Origin: Candidatus Brachythrix odensensis
Lineage (GTDB): Bacteria; Chloroflexota; Anaerolineae; J036; Brachytrichaceae
Assembly: GCA_016714465.1 (NCBI GenBank)
Contig: JADKDT010000004.1
Location: forward strand, 1 to 64,000
Direction: 5' to 3'
Length of the DNA: 64,000 bases
Under the pieces are notes generated by a model. It saw only the letters and a program-made list of their open reading frames with translations, made no database searches and was not told the origin of the DNA. Below are positions 1-8,833 of the stretch, piece by piece (position 1 is the stretch's first letter; each line of letters opens with the position of its first letter). A program made the position numbers and the translations under genes.

Positions 1-27
1 GCGGTTCGCAAACGCAGCCCGATCCGG

Positions 28-801
28 CTAGCCCGCTCGAAGCGCCGGCCCCGAACGGCGGCGCAGGATCCAGCCCCCGGCCGCGAAGATCGCAGCCACG
101 ACCGCGGCCACATACGCGGCGTTGGACACCAGCGCAGTCGCAGCCTGACTAACGCCTATGCCGGCAAACGCCCAGACCAGCACGAGCAGAAACGCGACAT
201 CACCGCGGGTGTAGGCCATCAAGCCTGCCACAACGAGGGCCACCACGAGCATGATGACCGCCCATGTCGCGCCGTCGATGCCAAAGCCATTCCACTTGAC
301 GTAATCAAGGACAGAAGTGAAGTTGGCGATGGTGGCTACGGTGATCCAGCCCAGGTAAATGCTGAAGGGCAGATTGAGCATCCACTTGACCGCCGGGGTG
401 ACCGGGCCGCGGCCGATGTCCAGCCGGACGTAGATGCCGATCAATGACAGCAGCAACACGATCATGAAGACCAGGGTGAGCGGGAACTGGTTGTAGTGCC
501 ACAGCAACAGCCACACGACGTTGGCCACGCATGAGATCAGAAAGAGTGGTGTGATGGCGGCCAGCGTCTTGTTATCGCGCTGAGCGGGCATGGCCTGATA
601 GATCGCGAAAGCAACGAAGCCGAGGTAGATCACTCCCCAGATGGAGAAGACGTAACCGGCCGGAACAAAAAACACCTTGAACGTATCGGAGATCTGCCCG
701 GTGTTCTGCCCGTTGAAGGGAATGATGTTGGCGAGGGCGTTCATCGCGATCGTAACGATGACGGCAAGAATGTTGAGGACGCGGCGAAGGTTGAAACTCA
801 T
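28..801 (-). CDS. TspO/MBR-type membrane protein
   Basis: A 257-residue integral membrane protein with about seven hydrophobic segments. The stretch PAGYVFSIWGVIYLG and the later NVVWLLLWHYNQF resemble the Trp-rich, Pro-led helices of the TspO/MBR (tryptophan-rich sensory protein) family, here in the longer ~260-residue form rather than the classical ~160. Family members bind tetrapyrroles or other hydrophobic ligands; the ligand here is unknown. The ATG at 801 is chosen because GGAG lies about 8 bases upstream; an in-frame extension to 891 has no such site. The gene is followed by the window edge. It stands alone, with a palindrome 156 bases upstream. Family assignment is from recalled motifs and fairly confident; function is not. 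Confidence 0.7.
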   Translation of the reverse strand: MSFNLRRVLNILAVIVTIAMNALANIIPFNGQNTGQISDTFKVFFVPAGYVFSIWGVIYLGFVAFAIYQAMPAQRDNKTLAAITPLFLISCVANVVWLLLWHYNQFPLTLVFMIVLLLSLIGIYVRLDIGRGPVTPAVKWMLNLPFSIYLGWITVATIANFTSVLDYVKWNGFGIDGATWAVIMLVVALVVAGLMAYTRGDVAFLLVLVWAFAGIGVSQAATALVSNAAYVAAVVAAIFAAGGWILRRRSGPALRAG

Positions 802-956
802 GGTTGGACTCCAAATTGCGACCGGTGACGCGCGCATGCGCCCGTGTCGCGCTGAATGATGCTGCAATTGTAGGCCCCCGATTGCTGACAAGGCGCCGCA
901 CCAGGCTCGGTTTCACACGCCGTTCGGGCGACTCCCAGCCCAGACTCAGATTTGAT

Positions 957-1005
957 TGTGTGACACGATGTGAGCCGGCTTCGCCGGCTCACATCGTTTC
1001 ACACA
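957..1005. repeat. Palindrome, GGC-TTC-GCC centre
   Basis: Two 23-base arms (957-979 and 983-1005) with one mismatch and a TTC loop. It lies between the 3' end of the MFS gene at 1024 and the TspO-like start at 801. No T-run follows, so it is not a standard intrinsic terminator. Confidence 0.85.
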
Positions 1006-1023
1006 TGTCAAGTGCGATGCAGG

Positions 1024-2265
1024 CTAGGGAGGACCTGGCGCCGCCCGCCGCTGCGCAGCAGAAAACGTCGCCAGGCTCAGCGCCGCCGCCAGCGACAGCA
1101 CGGCGCCGATACCGAACACCCCCGAAAATCCCGCCACGCCCACCACGACCCCGCCCAGCCCTGCCGCGGCGGACCAGCCCATGCCAATGCCAACGTTGTT
1201 GACCGAAGACGCGATGGTTCGCCAGTGCGGGGCCACCATTTCCTGGCTGAACAACTGACGGGCCTGGGCCGCGATGCTGACAAGGGCGGTCACCAGAATG
1301 TAACTGACGGCGGCGACCGCCAGCGATGGCCCGAGCGCCAGGGCGGCCATGCATGCGGCGACGCACAAGCTGATCGTGCGCAGGGTATCAACGTTCCCCA
1401 CCCGCTTCAGCACGGAGGGGATCAGCAATGCGCTCGCGACCGAGATCGCCTGTGCGACCGCCCCAATCAATCCAATGACCGGCACGGGCGTCAGCAACTG
1501 CCGATCGAGATAGACATTGAAGAAAGTCCGCAGACCGTTTTCAGCGGCAGCCTGCAAGAACACCATGCCTGCCAGCGCAGCCAGGAGCCGGGTCGGCTGC
1601 CGATCATGACTCTCGAGCGAGGTCGGGGGCGCAATTGGGCTTACCTTCAGGCGCGACCAGATTGGGACGGCCAGGGCGAATGCGATCGGGACCAGAACCA
1701 TCGCGGCCCGATAGGGCGCCGGCTGATCGACGCGCGCGTTCACAAGCGGCGCAAGCCAGGCCGGCAACTGGCCGGCAACGATGTTGCCGGCAAAGACGAC
1801 AATCCCAAGCATGAGCGCCTGAACGGTGAACGCCTCGCGCCGGCGATGGGACGGGCTGACCTGCATCAGGAGGGGCGCGCCGCTGACGCCATGGGCGGAT
1901 GCGCCAATCCACGACGCGATCCACCAGCCAAAGAGCCAGGCCGGCCAGGCCTCGCGCGGAAGCATCTCGACGGACAGAAGCGCCCCGATTGAAGCACTTT
2001 GAACCAACGCGCTCGTCACCAGCCCGATTCGCAAGCCGAAGCGGCGCACATAGATCCCCAGGGGCAGCGCGCACAACGCCCACGCCAGTTGCCCGCTGCC
2101 CGTCAGCGCGCCGATGAACTCGGCCCCAAAGCCGAGCCTCAACAAGAACAGATTGAAGAGCACTCCCAACACACCCGTATAGGCAAAAGCGGTGATCGCC
2201 CATCCGCCCATGTAGAGCAGGAAGTTGCGATTGAACAGACGGGGCTCCGGTTCGAATCGGATCAC
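1024..2265 (-). CDS. MFS transporter, copy A
   Basis: A 413-residue major facilitator superfamily protein with about 12 hydrophobic helices. The cytoplasmic N-terminus ends in RLFNRNFLLYMGGW, and loop 2-3 carries a GIYVRRFGLR segment that corresponds to the MFS basic loop. It starts with GTG at 2265, ten bases after the stop of copy B, so the two are cotranscribed. The same landmarks (RLFNRN, SGAPLLMQV, FFN-YLDRQL) recur in copy B and in the decayed copy C upstream, so this is a tandem triplication. Substrate unknown; drug or metabolite efflux is a guess from the family. Confidence 0.85.
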   Translation of the reverse strand: MIRFEPEPRLFNRNFLLYMGGWAITAFAYTGVLGVLFNLFLLRLGFGAEFIGALTGSGQLAWALCALPLGIYVRRFGLRIGLVTSALVQSASIGALLSVEMLPREAWPAWLFGWWIASWIGASAHGVSGAPLLMQVSPSHRRREAFTVQALMLGIVVFAGNIVAGQLPAWLAPLVNARVDQPAPYRAAMVLVPIAFALAVPIWSRLKVSPIAPPTSLESHDRQPTRLLAALAGMVFLQAAAENGLRTFFNVYLDRQLLTPVPVIGLIGAVAQAISVASALLIPSVLKRVGNVDTLRTISLCVAACMAALALGPSLAVAAVSYILVTALVSIAAQARQLFSQEMVAPHWRTIASSVNNVGIGMGWSAAAGLGGVVVGVAGFSGVFGIGAVLSLAAALSLATFSAAQRRAAPGPP

Positions 2266-2274
2266 GAATCGTCT

Positions 2275-3516
2275 TCAGGCCGCTGGCGCAGCCGCGCGCC
2301 GGCGCATGATCGAGAACACGGTCAGGCTGGTCGCGGCGGCCAACGAGAATGCCGCGCCAATGCCGAAGACGCCCGAAAAGCCGGCGGCGCCGATCAAGAG
2401 CCCGCCCGCGGCCGCTGCGCCTGAGGCGCCGAGCCCGATCCCGACCTGATTGACCGACGCCGCGTTCGTCCGCCAGTGCGACGCCACCAATTCCTGGCCG
2501 AACAGGTGGCGGACCTGGATGCCGATTCCGACCAGCGACATCGCCACGATATAGCCGGCGGCGGCAACCGCGAGGGACGGCACGCCAGCGATGGCGGCCA
2601 TGCACAGGCCGATGCCGAGCGAGACCGCCCCCAGCGTGCCGGCATTGCCCGCCCGCTGCAATACCAAGGGAATGAGCAGCGAGGCGGCGACGGACCCGAT
2701 CTGAGCGACCGCGCCGATCAGGCCGATTACGGCGACCGGTGTCATCAACTGTCGATCAAGATACAGATTGAAGAAGGCCCGCAATCCGCCCTCGGCCGAG
2801 GCCTGCAGGTAGACCATGCAAACAATGAACACCAGGAGCCGGGTCGGCCGCCGGTCGTGGACACCAGTGGAAACGGCGGAACCAATCGGAGCGAGTTTCA
2901 TCCGCGACCAAATCAGGGCGATGACGACCATCGAGATCGGCGCGACGACGAGCCCAAGCCGATACGGCCCGGGCTGATCGACCGTGGCGTTGAGGATAGG
3001 AGCGCACCAGGCCGGCAATTGACCGCCGATCAGGCTGCCCGCAAACGCGGAGAGGCCAAGCACGACGGCCTGGGCGGTAAAAGCTCGGCGCCGGAGCGGC
3101 GGGGGAACAACCTGCATCAGGAGGGGCGCGCCACTGACTGCGATCGGCGAGAAGCACACACCCAGCCCAATCCACCAGAAGAAAAGCCAGGCCAGCCGCA
3201 GCTCGGCGGGCAGCAATTCCACCGAGAGCATGGCGACAATCGCCAGCGTCTGCCCCAGGGCGCCGGCCATCATCGCATTGCGCAGACCGACGCGCCGCAC
3301 AAAGATGCCGGCCGGAAGCGAGAATAGGCCCCAGGACAGGCTGTTCACCCCGGTCATGACCCCAATCACGCCGGTCTCAAACCCAAGCCGCACGAGATAC
3401 AGGTTCAGGAGCACGCCCATCACGCCCTGCCCGGCGAACGCGAACAGCGCCCAACCGCCCAGGTAGTGGACGAGATTGCGATTGAACAGGCGGGACTCGG
3501 GCTCGGAGTGACTCAC
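2275..3516 (-). CDS. MFS transporter, copy B
   Basis: A 413-residue MFS paralogue of copy A, same length and same landmarks: ESRLFNRNLVHYLGGW at the start, GIFVRRVGLR after helix 2, FFNLYLDRQLMTPVAVIGL in the middle. The reading frame stays open upstream to 3750, but those residues are the C-terminal helix of the decayed copy C. I therefore use the GTG at 3516, which gives a protein exactly as long as copy A. Transcription likely runs from copy C through B to A. Substrate unknown. Confidence 0.83.
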   Translation of the reverse strand: MSHSEPESRLFNRNLVHYLGGWALFAFAGQGVMGVLLNLYLVRLGFETGVIGVMTGVNSLSWGLFSLPAGIFVRRVGLRNAMMAGALGQTLAIVAMLSVELLPAELRLAWLFFWWIGLGVCFSPIAVSGAPLLMQVVPPPLRRRAFTAQAVVLGLSAFAGSLIGGQLPAWCAPILNATVDQPGPYRLGLVVAPISMVVIALIWSRMKLAPIGSAVSTGVHDRRPTRLLVFIVCMVYLQASAEGGLRAFFNLYLDRQLMTPVAVIGLIGAVAQIGSVAASLLIPLVLQRAGNAGTLGAVSLGIGLCMAAIAGVPSLAVAAAGYIVAMSLVGIGIQVRHLFGQELVASHWRTNAASVNQVGIGLGASGAAAAGGLLIGAAGFSGVFGIGAAFSLAAATSLTVFSIMRRRAAAPAA

Positions 3517-3632
3517 GATGGATTGGCCGGCCTCGCGCGATCGGGCGGGGATCCGACCAGCGCGAGTGTAGCATCGGCAGAAATGGCGTGCACTTGGTTC
3601 CGGAAGAGACAGCCCGACAGGGAGCCACTGGC

Positions 3633-4805
3633 GGCCCCGCCGCACGACCGAGAACACGACCAGGCTGGCCGCCGCGGCCAGCGAGAGCACGGCGCCGATG
3701 CCGAAGATGCCGGCATACCCTACCGCCCCAAGCACGAGGCCACCCAGCAACGCTGCGGCCGGCGTGCCGAGCCGACCCGACCATGTTGACCGAGGACGCC
3801 ATTGTCCGCCACCGCGGCGTCACAAGCTCCTGGCCAAACAACTGTCGGACCTGCACGCCGATTCCAATGAGCGAAATCGCCACGATGTAGCCAACGGCGG
3901 CGACGCCAAGGACGGGCACACCAGCGATGGCGGCCATGCAGGCCGATGCCAAACGAGACGGCCGCAAGGGTACGGGTGTTTCCCGCCCGACGCAACACCC
4001 GCGGAATCGACAGCGCGACCGCGACAGAAACGACCTGGGCCACCGCGTTAACCAGGCCAATCACCGAAACAGGCGTCAGAGCTGCCGATCCAGATAGAGA
4101 TTGAAGAAGGCCCGCAGCGCCCCCTCGGCCGAGGCTTGCATGACGACCAGAAGACGACGACAAAAGAGCCAGGTTGGCTGCAGGTCCGGCCGCCGATGGA
4201 CGGCAGCCGCCACAGCGCCAATTTCAGGCGCGACCAAAGGATGGCAATGACCCACAGGCGATCGGCAGGATCCTGAGGGCGGCCTGATAAGGCGCTGGTT
4301 GTTCGAGCGTTGCGTTGAGAGTGGCGCAAGAGCCCCGGCAACTGGCCGCCAACCAGGCTGCCGCAAACCAGCGATGCCAAACGTCACCGCCTGAGCGGTG
4401 AAGGCCTGGCGGCGAAGATGCGGCGGCTGACTTGCATGATGAGCGGCGGGCCACTGACAGAGCAGGGAGAATCCGATCCCATCACAATCCGCCAAAACAA
4501 CCCAGGCCGGCCAGAGTCGCGGGAAAATCCAACGGACAACAAGGGCCCTCGAGGCGCCTCAGAGCGCGCCGCCTGTTAACCCAAAGCGCAAGCCGACCCG
4601 GCGGACAAGAATACCGGCCGGCATCGAACAAAGAGCCCAGGCCAGACTAAACACGCCATCCATCACCCCAACAAATCCGCTTGGAATGCCGAGCCGGACC
4701 AGGTAGATTGAACAGCACGCCCACACGCCAAGAACAAGAATGAGAGAAGACCGCCCACCCGCCAATGAAAAGCACGAGATTGCGATTGAACAAGCGAGGC
4801 TCAGA
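3633..4805 (-). pseudogene. MFS transporter, copy C, frameshifted
   Basis: Third tandem MFS copy. Recognisable pieces appear in order but in changing frames: EPRLFNRNLVLFIGGWAVF near 4800, VRLGIPSGFVGVMDGVFSLAW then GILVRRVGLR near 4560-4720, RRQAFTAQAVTFGIAG near 4380-4420, ASAEGALRAFFNLYLDRQL near 4080-4135, VIGLVNAVAQVVSVAVALSI near 4020-4075, VRQLFGQELVTPRWRTMASS near 3790-3850 and GYAGIFGIGAVLSLAAAASL near 3650-3720. At least seven indels are needed to join them. Its last frame runs without a stop into copy B. This is either a real pseudogene or a badly resolved stretch between two similar intact copies. Confidence 0.8.
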
Positions 4806-4912
4806 TTTCTGAGGTGCCAAGGGCGCTCCCTGTGTGTCGCGCCGAATAACGCAACAGAGCGAGCACGTTAGCACCAATCACCGAAAGCGCAAGTCGGCAC
4901 GATAAGCGGTGG

Positions 4913-4918
4913 CAGAAT
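4913..4918 (+). promoter_or_regulatory. Candidate -10 box, leaderless start
   Basis: CAGAAT begins 12 bases before the ATG at 4925, the same distance found at four other genes in the window, suggesting transcription starts at or next to the start codon. No good -35 is visible. Confidence 0.35.
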
Positions 4919-4924
4919 ATGGGC

Positions 4925-5393
4925 ATGCTGAACTGGCTGCGACTGGTTTTTGCCCGGGTCTGGCGGATGTGGGCGGTGGGCGTGGCGATCGGCCTGTTGT
5001 CGGGTCTGGTCGGAGGCTGGGTGCGCCGCGACGCCGTGGCCGGGCTGAACGTCGCCCTGTACTGGGTGATGATCGGCCTTTCGGCGATTGCCCTTGTTTC
5101 GCTGGTCTACATCGATTTGCAGGGCCGATCCCGGCGCCTGTATCGCGACCGGAATGAGGCCTATGCCTTGACTCTCATCGTTGGTCTGCTCGGCGGCGCT
5201 GGCTCGATCGCCCTGTGCGAAGCGCTGAACAACCAGGTCTCGGCCCTGCTGTTTGGCGGCGGCGCCGCGCTGATCAGCGCAGCCTTATCCGGAGCGGATT
5301 GGACCGCTCGGCGTGATCATCGCCCTTGTGTTGCTAGCGGCGACGGCCATCGGTGTGGCGCGTTGGGCGCGTCAGACGGCCTGGCCGAGATAA
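4925..5393 (+). CDS. Small four-helix membrane protein (one-base frameshift)
   Basis: About 155 residues with four hydrophobic segments: VGVAIGLLSGLVGG, ALYWVMIGLSAIALVSLVYI, YALTLIVGLLGGAGSIAL and, in a second frame, GPLGVIIALVLLAATAIGVA. The frame opened at 4925 becomes charged and non-hydrophobic after position 5300. Removing one T from TT at 5299-5300 restores the fourth helix and a TAA at 5391, two bases before a strong hairpin. I do not recognise a family. The in-frame ATG at 4919 is an alternative start. Confidence 0.55.
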
Positions 5394-5394
5394 G

Positions 5395-5431
5395 TCCGAA
5401 AATCCCCTGGCTGCGCCAGGGGATTTTCGGA
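5395..5431. terminator. Hairpin between convergent genes
   Basis: Perfect 17-bp stem (5395-5411 with 5415-5431) and TGC loop; the arms carry AAAA/TTTT near the base. It sits between the small membrane protein (ending 5393) and the creatininase-family gene (ending 5437), so it can terminate both transcripts. Confidence 0.6.
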
Positions 5432-5436
5432 GATGA

Positions 5437-6234
5437 CTAGTGCTGCGCCGCGGCGGCAAAGAACTCGGCCTGCAGGCGCGGGCCCTCGCTATCGGCTTTG
5501 ATCAGGCGGATGGCGGCGGCCAGGGCGCGGCCGCGCGCGGCCAGCAGGCGCTCGCCCTTTTCGGCCGTGGCCGGCAAGCCGTCTCCGCGGTAGTGGGTGG
5601 GGTGATCGGCATACCACCAGATCGCCGTCTCGACCCCGGCTTTGCGCAGCGCGCTCATCCGACCCTGGGGCTGCCCTTCCCCGTCGTCGCGGAACTGGTC
5701 GGCATGCACGAGGTCGGGCCTGATCGCCAGGATCATGCTGGTCTCCTCCTCGCCGGCGTGGCCGTCGACGGTGGTCGCCCACTGCTTCTCGACCTCGGCG
5801 TCCTCGGGCAACAGGTTCGGCTCGGCGATGTAGACCACGTAGTCGCGCCGGCTGGCGAGTTGAGTCTGCGAGAAGTAGCGCATCAACGAATTGTTGCCGC
5901 CGTGAGCGTTGACGATGACGATCTTCTTCAAGCCGTTGCGGGCGATCTCGCGACAGGCGTTGTCGAGCACGGCCAGCATGACCTCCGGGTCAACCGCGAT
6001 CGTGCCCGCGCAATGGCGAGCCTCGAGGATCTGGTTGAAGATCATGTTCGGAAACACGATCGCCGGCTCGAGCGCCGCCGCGCGCCGGCACAGCTCGCGG
6101 CCGATCAGCATGTCGGTGCTGAGCGGCATGTGATGGCCGTGCCGCTCGAGGACGGACAGCGGGAGCAGGCACACCCGCCCCACGGCTGGCACGGCCTTTT
6201 CGAATTCGTCACCGGTGAGTTCTTCCCAGAACAT
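5437..6234 (-). CDS. Creatininase-family amidohydrolase
   Basis: A 265-residue protein with the creatinine amidohydrolase family landmarks: ERHGHHMPLSTD near residues 31-42, VNAHGGNNSL near 109-118 and DGHAGEEETSM near 157-167; these supply the His, Asp and Glu metal ligands of the family. Relatives open cyclic amides or act on formamide-type metabolites such as creatinine, riboflavin precursors and mycofactocin. GGAGG lies just before the ATG. It is the last gene of a minus-strand run after the UbiA gene (12 bases away) and an SsuABC-like importer. The substrate may be what that importer brings in, but this is only suggested by position. Confidence 0.85.
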   Translation of the reverse strand: MFWEELTGDEFEKAVPAVGRVCLLPLSVLERHGHHMPLSTDMLIGRELCRRAAALEPAIVFPNMIFNQILEARHCAGTIAVDPEVMLAVLDNACREIARNGLKKIVIVNAHGGNNSLMRYFSQTQLASRRDYVVYIAEPNLLPEDAEVEKQWATTVDGHAGEEETSMILAIRPDLVHADQFRDDGEGQPQGRMSALRKAGVETAIWWYADHPTHYRGDGLPATAEKGERLLAARGRALAAAIRLIKADSEGPRLQAEFFAAAAQH

Positions 6235-6246
6235 ATCCCTCCAGAG

Positions 6247-7123
6247 TTACCCCAGCGCCGCGAGCACGACGCCCAGGATCATAAGCCAGCCAAAGCGGCC
6301 GTGCAGGCTGGCCGAGCCGCGGACCAGTCCATTCAGGACCTTCGGGTCCTCGCTGCCAGTCCCGCGCTTGATGAGCTTCCAGCCCTGAGGCGCCGCCAGC
6401 AACGTCAGCAATACGCGCACCGGCGCCATGCGCAGCAGCACCAGGGCCAGCATCGCCACGAAAGCGCCCCAACCAAAAAACATACTCGATCTTGCTCCCC
6501 CGCCGGCCCAGAATATTCGACAGGGTGCGCTTGCCCTTGGCCCGGTCCATGTCGTGATCGCGCATGTTGTTGGCGTGCAGGATCGCCGCGACCAGCATGC
6601 CAATCGGCATCGCCAGCAAAACGACCCGGAGCGGGACCTCCTGGGCGAGCATGAAATAGCTGCCCACGACCATGATCGGGCCCATGAAGATGAAGACGAT
6701 GACCTCGCCCAGTCCGATGTAGGCGAAGGCGGCCGGCCCAGCCGTGTAGAAGTAGCCGGCCAGCACGCTCAGCACGCCGATGACGAGGATGAAGAGCCCG
6801 CCCCGGGCGGCGACCAGATACAGCCCGATCCCGCCGCCCAACGCAAAACAGAGCAACCCGGCGATCAGCACCTGTCGGGGCGTCACCAGCTTCTCCTTGA
6901 GCGGCCGGTTGGGGCCGAGCGACTCGGCCGTGTCGGTGCCCTTGCGCCAATCGTAGTAGTCGTTGATCAGGTTCGTCCCGGCATGAATCGCCACCGACCC
7001 GACCAGGACCAGGCCAAAGATCAGCAGATTGAATTTGCCATCCCAGGCGGCCAGGGCCGCGCCCAGGGCGACTGGCGTGACGCTGGCGGTGAAGGAGAAC
7101 GGGCGGGTCGCCATCCACCACAC
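6247..7123 (-). CDS. UbiA prenyltransferase, MenA-like (one-base frameshift)
   Basis: An integral membrane prenyltransferase of about 290 residues. The first Asp-rich motif is NLINDYYDWRKGTD and the second NNMRDHDMDRAKGKRTL, close to 1,4-dihydroxy-2-naphthoate prenyltransferase (MenA), which makes demethylmenaquinone. The frame is interrupted in a run of six T (coding strand) at 6475-6480. Dropping one T joins KIEYVF to GWGAFVAMLALVLLR and the remaining helices, ending at 6247, 12 bases before the next gene. The start is GTG 7123 or ATG 7114; upstream residues in this frame (RLRHFIRVWW) also look genuine, so the true N-terminus may overlap the permease gene. Symbol withheld because only the family is clear. 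Confidence 0.75.
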
Positions 7124-7201
7124 CCGGATGAAATGCCGGAGACGCGGCTCGGGGGGCGACCAGAGCCGCCGCCCGGACTGGGCGACCGGCCGCCCGCCAT
7201 G

Positions 7202-7931
7202 GGATGACCTGGCGTTCGACCTCGCCCATCAACTCGTTCGTCCCCCACCCCAGCACGGCCACAACGATGAGCGTGGCGAAGATCGTTGGCACGTCGTAAA
7301 CCTGATAGCTCTGCCAGATCAACGCGCCCAGGCCGCCCTGGGGGAGGAGCAATTCGGTTCCAACCACGACGGTCAGGGCAAAGCCCAGGGCGAGGTTAAG
7401 CCCGGTCAGGATGCTGGGCAGCGCGCCGGGAAGCGCAACGGTCCAGATCAAGTCCCAGCCGCGCGCGCCGCTGTTGCGGGCGATGTCGAAATACTTCTGA
7501 TCGACCTGGGTGACCCCGGCGACGGTGTTCAGCGCGACCAGGAAAAAGACCGAGATCACGCTGACGGCGTATTTGGCCGTCTCACCGATGCCGAAGATCA
7601 GGATGATCATCGGCACCAGGGCGATCTTGGGCACGGGATACATGGCGCTGATGAGGGGCGTGAAGAACAGCCGGATCGGGCGGTTGATGCCCATCAGGAT
7701 GCCGAGCAACACGGCTGGCACAGAGGCCAGGGTGAAGCCAACCAGCACCCGGCGCATCGTTACGGCTGTTTCGCGCCACATTGTGCCGTCGTTGACAAGC
7801 TGAGCCAGCCGGCCGGCGATTTCGCTGGGCGGGGCGAAGAAGCGCACGTCGAGGATCCCCACCTTGACGAGGATCTCCCACACCACCAGCACAATGAGAG
7901 GTGAGGCGATCTGGAGGGCGCGGTCTTTCAT
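7202..7931 (-). CDS. ABC transporter permease, SsuC/TauC type
   Basis: About 243 residues of a binding-protein-dependent inner-membrane component. It has six hydrophobic segments and the cytoplasmic EAA-like loop IARNSGARGWDLIWTVALPGALPSIL, as in sulfonate/nitrate/taurine importers. The gene overlaps the ATPase stop by ATGA at 7928-7931, so the two are translationally coupled. The conserved part ends around VERQVIPWR; after that the frame stays open across the UbiA gene to 6405 in a sequence with no permease character. The native stop near 7200 has therefore been lost, probably by a small indel. Nature of the substrate unknown. Confidence 0.8.
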
Positions 7932-8689
7932 CGGCGCACCTCACTCTTTAGCGTCTCCCAGATCTCCGCGCCGAGGGCACCGAAAGCGGGATCGCGTTTG
8001 AGGGCATACACCTCGCGCGGGCGGGCGAAGGGCACCTTGATCTCAGCCTTGATCGTCCCGGGGGCCGCGCCCATTACCAGAACCCGGTCGCCCAGGACCA
8101 GGGCCTCATCAATGGAATGAGTGACAAACAAGACCGTTTTGCGGGCGCCGGTTTCGCCCTCCCAGATCCTCAGCAGCTCGTTTTGCAGCAAGATGCGGTT
8201 TTGCTCGTCGAGGGCGCCGAACGGCTCATCCATCAGCAGCGTGTCGGCGTCGTTGGCCAGGGCCCGGGCGATGGCAACCCGTTGCTTCATCCCGCCCGAG
8301 AGCTGATACGGATACGCCTCGGCGAAAGGCGTCAGCCCGACCAGGGTGAGCATCCGGGCAACCGTCGCATCGCGCTGGCGGTCGGGCTCACCCCGCACTT
8401 GCAGCCCATAGCCGACGTTCTCGTTGACGGTCATCCAGGGAAAGGTCGAGTCGCCCTGAAAGACCAGACTGGGCGTGACGGCGGGCGCGGGCGTGACCGC
8501 GGCGCTCCCCGAAGTCGGCGCCTCGAGCCCGGCGATCAGGCGCAACAGCGTGCTTTTGCCGCAGCCGCTCGGCCCCACGATGCAGACGAACTCGCCATCG
8601 GCGATGGTGAGTTCGAGCGGCCCGAGGGCGGCGATGGCGCTTCCGTTGGGCCCAGCGAAGGTCTTGCTGAGGGCCGTGATAGAGATCAT
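7928..8689 (-). CDS. ABC transporter ATPase, SsuB/TauB type
   Basis: A 253-residue nucleotide-binding subunit. Walker A is GPSGCGKST (near residue 40), the Q-loop is VFQGDSTFPWMTV, the signature is LSGGMKQR and Walker B is LLMDEPFGALDE, followed by the H-loop FVTHSIDEA. The VxEN-type sequence after the Q-loop and the FGALDE Walker B are typical of nitrate/sulfonate/taurine-type importers. It energises the permease encoded directly downstream, and the binding protein encoded 144 bases upstream completes the importer. Confidence 0.9.
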   Translation of the reverse strand: MISITALSKTFAGPNGSAIAALGPLELTIADGEFVCIVGPSGCGKSTLLRLIAGLEAPTSGSAAVTPAPAVTPSLVFQGDSTFPWMTVNENVGYGLQVRGEPDRQRDATVARMLTLVGLTPFAEAYPYQLSGGMKQRVAIARALANDADTLLMDEPFGALDEQNRILLQNELLRIWEGETGARKTVLFVTHSIDEALVLGDRVLVMGAAPGTIKAEIKVPFARPREVYALKRDPAFGALGAEIWETLKSEVRR

Positions 8690-8721
8690 GTTTGTTTCGA
8701 CCGCGGATGTGCCTCTATTTC

Positions 8722-8785
8722 ACCACAAAGACACCAAGACACAAAGTATTCTATGTATCGCTTTGTGTCTTTGTGCCTTTGTGGT
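8722..8785. repeat. Inverted repeat, CACAAAGACAC type
   Basis: 25-base arms (8722-8746, 8761-8785) with two mismatches around a 14-base loop, built from repeated CACAAAG units. It lies between the ATPase and the binding-protein gene of the same importer, where it could set their unequal expression. Similar CCACAAAGACACAAAG tracts are, from memory, common intergenic repeats in many environmental genomes. Confidence 0.75.
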
Positions 8786-8833
8786 TAACCCATCCTCGCC
8801 AACGCGAGTTGACGGCGGTCTGCCGTCCGCCAC

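Noticed and set aside
966..996. UUCG-tetraloop interpretation of the GGCTTCGCC centres
   Set aside because: The sequence pairs as C-TTC-G, a three-base loop, and not the C(UUCG)G tetraloop.
6405..7200. Permease-UbiA fusion protein
   Set aside because: The open permease frame over the UbiA gene has no membrane character; UbiA is coded in another frame, so this is a lost stop and not a fusion.
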